Shown: positions 58,804-64,000 of the stretch, piece by piece
How the letters are laid out: the number at the start of each line of letters is the position of its first letter
Numbering within the stretch: the first letter of the stretch is position 1
Assembly: GCF_020882245.1 (NCBI RefSeq)
Contig: NC_083599.1
Coordinates: forward strand, 20,842,865 to 20,906,864
Reading direction: 5' to 3'
Length of the DNA stretch: 64,000 bases
From: Rhopalosiphum padi
Lineage: Eukaryota > Arthropoda > Insecta > Hemiptera > Aphididae
Position numbers and translations under genes: made by a program
The notes under the pieces: model-generated
What the model was told of the DNA's origin: nothing
Databases searched by the model: none
Seen by the model: the letters and a program-made list of their open reading frames with translations, nothing else

Positions 58804-61800
58804 ATGTCAATCAAACCACTCAACTTTCCTGAATACTGGAGTAAATTAAAAAATATTGTTAAGAATATTTTATCATTAAATAGAGTTCCAACCGAAGAAT
58901 ATCAAAAAAGTATCAATGCTATTTTTAGTTTGTGTACATCCTTCCCACATTCAAACTACGATAAACTTTATGAGTTAACAAAGTTGTTGATAGAGGAACA
59001 TATACTTAAACTATTACCTGTTGTTCAAACTGATAAAAGCGAAGATCAACTAAAAAATTATTATTTATATTGGCAGAAGTATAGTATACGTATCAAACTC
59101 TTAAATTTACTTTACCGGTATGTATTTTCTTAACTAATATTAAGTATTCAATTATGTATAACATATAAATGTATTTTTAGGTTATTACAAGCAAAAACTG
59201 TGCAGTTTAATAAAACGTATGGTAGACAGTTTATGTCTGGGCACGTATCAACTAATCTGATTCATATAGGGATTGAAGAACTGGGATTGAATTTATGGAA
59301 GAGCAATATCATTTTATTACTGAAAAACAGTATTTCCAAATTAGTATTAGATGAAATTGATAAACAAAGACATAACATGTCTATAACAACATCTTCGGAT
59401 ACCATTGTCGGTGTTATTAACTCATTTATTGAAGTCCAAATGCCTGGAAGCAATCAACTAGAAGTGAGTATTTATATTTTTTTGTCGTAGTATAAGAATT
59501 AAGAAACATTCATAAAATATGGTTTAAATTAAAACTGTTTTATTTTAGTTTTATAAAAGTTATTTCGAACAGCCTTTTTTGGAACAAAGTAGAGACTATT
59601 TTCAACATGAAGCTGCAAGGTTATTACAAGAATTCACGGTGTCTGAGTATTTGGTTAAAGTATTGCGATACATTATTAAAGAAATGAAATTAAAAAAATA
59701 TCTTCATGTTAGGTAAATATTCAATATAAACTACAATGATACAAATGAAAGTTTAAATTTTATTTTAGCACTGGTAACAAAATACAAAAAATGTGTAATC
59801 AACTTATGGTTATTGATCATTTTCTTTTGATAAAAGAGGAGTTTATAGCAATTATAAAGGAAGAACGACTTGATGACATGAGGAACATCTATTTGCTTTT
59901 AAATAGAAATAATCATGAATGGATCTTAATAACTGACATTTTTAGACAACACATTGAACAAATTGGAATAAAGGTTATTAAATCTTTTAAACAAAAAAAA
60001 GTATGTATTGAATAATTATTTGTATGTTAGAATTAAAATTATTAACATATATAATAAAATTGTTGACGTATATAGGCATGTGTAAACTTTGTGGAGGAAG
60101 TAATGAAATTTCATAAAAAATATGTATCTATAGTTATAAATGTGTTCAATAATAATCTTCCGTTCATTGATGCTATTGATAAAGCATTTACAGTAATTGT
60201 TAATCATAAAATAATAGAAAATCAAAGATCAATGTCCCCAGAATATTTATCAAATTACTGTGATACGTTATTGAAAAAGTCGTCTAAAGGCATAAATGAG
60301 GTTGAACTTGATAACAAATTATTACACTGTATTACAATATTTAAGTGTATACATGATAAAGATATATTTAAAAGTATCTATCAAAAGCAGCTGGCCACTC
60401 GGTTAATACTTCAACAAAGCCAGTCCATTGATGTTGAAGAAAGAATGATAAATCAATTGAAAGTAAATTAATCAAATATTTTTAAGTGTATACTATGATA
60501 ATTAAGGTTTTTGTTTTTAGAAAGCTTGTGGTTTCGAGTTTACAAGTAATTTACATAAAATGATAACTGATGTTAGAGTATCAGAAGAATTAAATGCACA
60601 ATTTCATAATGAATTTCTTAAAGCAGTTAGTGATAAATTAAATGTCTCTTTTTCTATGTTTGTGTTGAAATCTGATGTTTGGCCTTTGAATTTATCAACT
60701 ACATCATCATTTGTTTTACCTAAACAACTGATACCTTGTACACAATATGTAAATATTTAAATTAATATAGTTGATTAATAATATCTATTAATATAGCCTT
60801 ATTTATTTTTATTAGTTCGAAGTATTGTACAAAGAAAAATATAAAGGACGGGCGTTAACATGGTGTCATCACCAATCTCGAGGTATTTTTTTAAATTATT
60901 ACCTATTGAATTGTTATTGTTTATTAAGAATTATTTATTCATTGTTTTAATAGGGGAATTAACATTGAATTATTTACCAAAAACATATATAGTGAAACTA
61001 CAAACGTTACAAATGGCAATACTTTTACTATTTGAAGACTGTGATACATTGAAATACTCAGAAATTTACGATTTACTTCAAGTAACCAATGATGAATATA
61101 AAGACCATCTTGAAAGCTTAGTCAAATATAAATTATTATTGCTTAACGGTGATGTAAGTAAACTGATTATAATTTTTAATTGTCTCTTATATTATTAACA
61201 CAATTTTTTATTATTATTATTTTTAGAATGTAAAATTGAACATGGCATTTACCAATAGTCATACAACATTTCAAGTAAAATTAGATGGCCAAAAAGATAG
61301 ACCATTACAGACTGAACGGTCTGTTAAGACTGTCAATGATGATCGTAAAATATACTTACAGGCTACTATTATCCGAATAATGAAAGCATGTAAGACATTG
61401 AAACATAAACCACTTGTGGATGAGGTAAGTTAATTATTGATTATATAATCAATATCAATATAACAGTCAAATTTAAAATAATATAAATCAAGTCTAAAAA
61501 TTCTTTAAAGTAATTAATACTATTTTTTATAGTTATAATGATTTACAATTTCTTTATTTACTTACATATTATTAACATTAAAATTAGAGGAGGGCAATGG
61601 GGAGGCAAAATCAAATGTTGGGGGGAGGGGTACTTTCCCATCCGTGCCACCGTGTAGTGCTGCCTCGGTTTACACATATACTTAATGCATAGAAAATTAT
61701 TCATTTATTGGACTTACTACAGTAGTTAATGAGGTCAATGTATATTGTAAAAGGCAAATTTTCTCAGTCTTTTTCCAATTTTAATGTTTCTTTTTGGCCA

Positions 61801-62318
61801 ATAAATACTATTTCTATGTCTTATCATACTGAAAATTATTTAATGTTTATTTTATCATAATTTTAAGTCATTTTTTAAAAAAAAAAACTATTTTCCAATT
61901 TTTTTTGTTATTCATTTTCATGTTTTTTTCATGAATGACAGCATTTGAAATGCTTAAATAAATATATACCTAATTTAATGACTATTTATTAGTACATAAC
62001 TAAATTTAATTTGTCTATTACAAATTTACAATGCATTATTGTTTATATTTTTATTAATTCTTGGACCTATCAAATTAATTGCTTATTCGAACTTAAATAA
62101 TATAGTTTAAAAGTGAGTCCATTAAGCTGCAATTATTGTTTACTGTTTTATACTAAATTAATTAATGTTTAATAACTTTTGTATTTCAGATATTTTGCCA
62201 ATCAAATTTATTTTTACCCACCAATGCACTGATAAAATCAGCTATAGAGATACTCATTGATAAAGAATATCTTGAGCGTAATCCAAATGTATCTGATGAA
62301 TACAATTATGTTGCGTAA
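58804..62318 (+). CDS. Cul2: Cullin-2, scaffold of CRL2 ubiquitin ligases
   Basis: Ten exons join in frame to 733 residues (human CUL2 has 745): 58804-59117, 59181-59463, 59549-59712, 59769-60000, 60076-60462, 60521-60748, 60816-60882, 60954-61153, 61227-61424 and 62190-62318. The start MSIKPLNFPEYWSKL resembles the CUL2 N-terminus, and the end DEYNYVA matches its C-terminus. Cullin repeats span about residues 1-330. The cullin-homology part includes KYSEIYDLLQVTNDE. The winged-helix B region carries IIRIMKACK, with the neddylation lysine at about residue 678. The protein would bind Elongin B/C and a substrate receptor through its N-terminus and RBX1 through its C-terminus. All splice sites are canonical GT-AG. 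Three decayed copies of parts of this gene lie elsewhere in the window. Cul1 or Cul5 are less likely given the N- and C-termini. Confidence 0.93.
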
Positions 62319-62722
62319 CATTTTTACACAATTTTAACTTAATTATTAATTTATTATTATTTACTTATTTTTTTCAAAATTGTTTTTTTTTTATCGTACT
62401 TTATAATATATTTCAGAACTATTTTTGTATTCTTGTAAACTCAAAAGTGTAGATAGTGTATTTAACTAATATTGTAAATAATTTATTCAATGTTATTTGT
62501 TATCAAAAAGTATAATTTCCCTACTTTATCCAATATTTATAATATAATATGTTATGCTATGTAATGGCATCTATTTAAAAAAACATGTTTATGTTATATT
62601 ATATATTGAGTATTCTACAAGGTTTACTTAGTGTTTAATAATATCAATTTCATTATGTTTTGTTTGACAACATAACGTCTTTTTTCATCTCAATTATTAT
62701 GGGCGCTTTTGCACTAGGTACT

Positions 62723-62766
62723 AATAAAATATTTATTGTAAATATATGTAATTTTGAATGAATAAA
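62723..62766 (+). terminator. Candidate polyadenylation signals of Cullin-2
   Basis: AATAAA at 62723-62728 and again at 62761-62766, about 400 bases after the stop codon. A T/GT-rich stretch (TGTGTGTGTATTTTTTTT) follows the second, as expected downstream of a cleavage site. Confidence 0.55.
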
Positions 62767-62789
62767 TATTTTTAAATGTGTGTGTATTT

Positions 62790-64000
62790 TTTTTATTATT
62801 TTTACATTCATTTTCTGATTTTCAATGTAGATTAAAAATAATTTAGGAAAATAAATTACCTACTATTAAAAATGTATTCTTAAATATTAATATTAATTTA
62901 TTAGATACCAATCCCAGTATTTTTTGTTTATTAATATAAAATAACTTGAGAATATGATATAATAATATTTTACTTTCTTTGAATGTACTCACGTATTTTA
63001 TGATATAATCATAATTTGGTTACATCATAACGTAAGTAATAATTTTTTTTTCCTTTTTATCGCTTTTTTAAATAATTCCAGGTATGGCATTTTTATATGT
63101 TTATAATGCTATATTAATAAAAAAAAAATTTAATTTAATTTATAAGAAATGTAAAAACTAAGACTAAATGGTTATATTGGATTATTATTGTTTTCGTTTT
63201 TTAGCTTGATTGTAGTATGAATTATGCATCGATCACTTCAGTGGATTTAGAGACAAACCCACACACAAAATTGAAATACATACATAGCTCGACATAGGTA
63301 CCATACTAAATAATATTAGTACATTATGAAGTAGTGCAATTTATTAAGATAATAGCCAACTTTAAAATGAGTTATTAGCATTTTAAAATTATTATTTTAC
63401 ATAGCTATAAATTTAGGGTTACCATATGTCCGGATTTAAGAAATTTCCAGATTTTACAAAGTCAACTGTTTAACATGGTTGAAAAAAAAATGACACAAAA
63501 AGTTATGTCAGATGGCAGATTTTTGTGTACACTCAAATAAATGTATTATATGTAATTTCTATTTTTGTTCATATTTTTTCACGGGACGTCATGATAAGTG
63601 ACTAGGTAGTAAGTACCCATTATTGTCACGAAAAAAAATCGATAATTAATGACACATTTTATAACATATATTTAACCTAATAACACTTATATAGTTATAT
63701 ACTCGAATAACATAATATAGACATTACATTCATATATCTAAATAAAATTGTATTAATGAAATAACAATATTGTTTATCGTTATCTTTAATTAGATATAAC
63801 ATTTTATCTTGGTATTCATCCAATGAAATAAAACAAGAGCCAGACTTAGATAATGCTAATATGGAGACGTATGAGTAAGTTAACGTTAAAATAAATTTTT
63901 TTAATTTACACATTTTAACTTATCCAAGAAATTCTTATCAAGTTCCTAGATCTAAATTAATACCACTAGATTCAGCATGAAAAGTTCAATAATATTAACT
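62790..64000. other. No gene recognised
   Basis: AT-rich. A phrase at 63417-63440 (GGTTACCATATGTCCGGATT) looks like the start of a MITE, but no matching right end was found. The minus-strand frame 63695-63913 has no domain. Confidence 0.4.

Noticed and set aside
59262..59453. Minus-strand open frame in Cullin-2 exon 2
   Set aside because: Shadow of the coding exon on the plus strand.
1..64000. CRISPR array, tRNA or rRNA genes, bacterial operons
   Set aside because: No regularly spaced direct repeats of that type, no recognisable tRNA-like or rRNA sequence, and clear spliceosomal introns indicate a nuclear eukaryotic sequence.

Overview
The window reads as nuclear DNA of an aphid or close hemipteran relative. 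It is very AT-rich, has short spliced exons with GT-AG introns, and is packed with small DNA transposons. No tRNA, rRNA, CRISPR array or bacterial-style operon is visible. The aphid assignment rests on the style of the dispersed repeats and on the presence of duplicated Piwi-like, IAP and cullin sequences; it is an inference.

Only three gene models look intact. Two are paralogous inhibitor-of-apoptosis (IAP) genes on the minus strand (23230-26256 and 46088-49188, each with a non-coding first exon further upstream). Each has six coding exons encoding three BIR domains and, unusually, two RING fingers in tandem at the C-terminus. They lie in a segmental duplication (about 20.29-28.6 kb and 44.37-50.1 kb). 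The third is a complete ten-exon Cullin-2 gene on the plus strand (58804-62318, 733 residues predicted) with two candidate alternative 5' exons about 2-3 kb upstream.

The left 6.5 kb is a graveyard of the same kinds of gene: Piwi-subfamily Argonaute exons (N-terminal and PAZ region only) in a tandem array, a frameshifted IAP double-RING exon, and a Cullin-2 exon 4 fragment. From 6.5 to 8.05 kb lies a decayed, intron-containing envelope (F-protein-like) gene. Two larger Cullin-2 pseudogenes sit at 13.3-14.9 kb and 30.8-32.6 kb, and both are split by hAT-type insertions with exact 8-bp target duplications. At 9.45-10.0 kb there is a GC-rich segment ending in a perfect splice donor on the minus strand, probably the first exon of a gene that continues off the left edge.

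Most of the rest is transposon. Elements with visible ends include at least eight hAT-type insertions (one carrying an integrase-like zinc-binding ORF), an 802-bp element with GGTACTTTCC ends and 8-bp duplications, a PIF/Harbinger element nested in a hAT element and itself hosting a dispersed repeat, two palindromic elements flanked by TTAA, two pogo/Tigger-like MITEs, a FLYWCH/MULE remnant and a jockey-type LINE remnant. The stretches 14.9-16.2, 40.8-43.4, 57-58.8 and 62.8-64 kb show nothing I can name.

The most striking signal is in the IAP pair. Introns 4 and 5 are nearly or fully identical between copies, whereas the BIR exons differ mostly at amino-acid-changing positions. That is the pattern expected from diversifying selection, or from gene conversion that spares the BIR exons.
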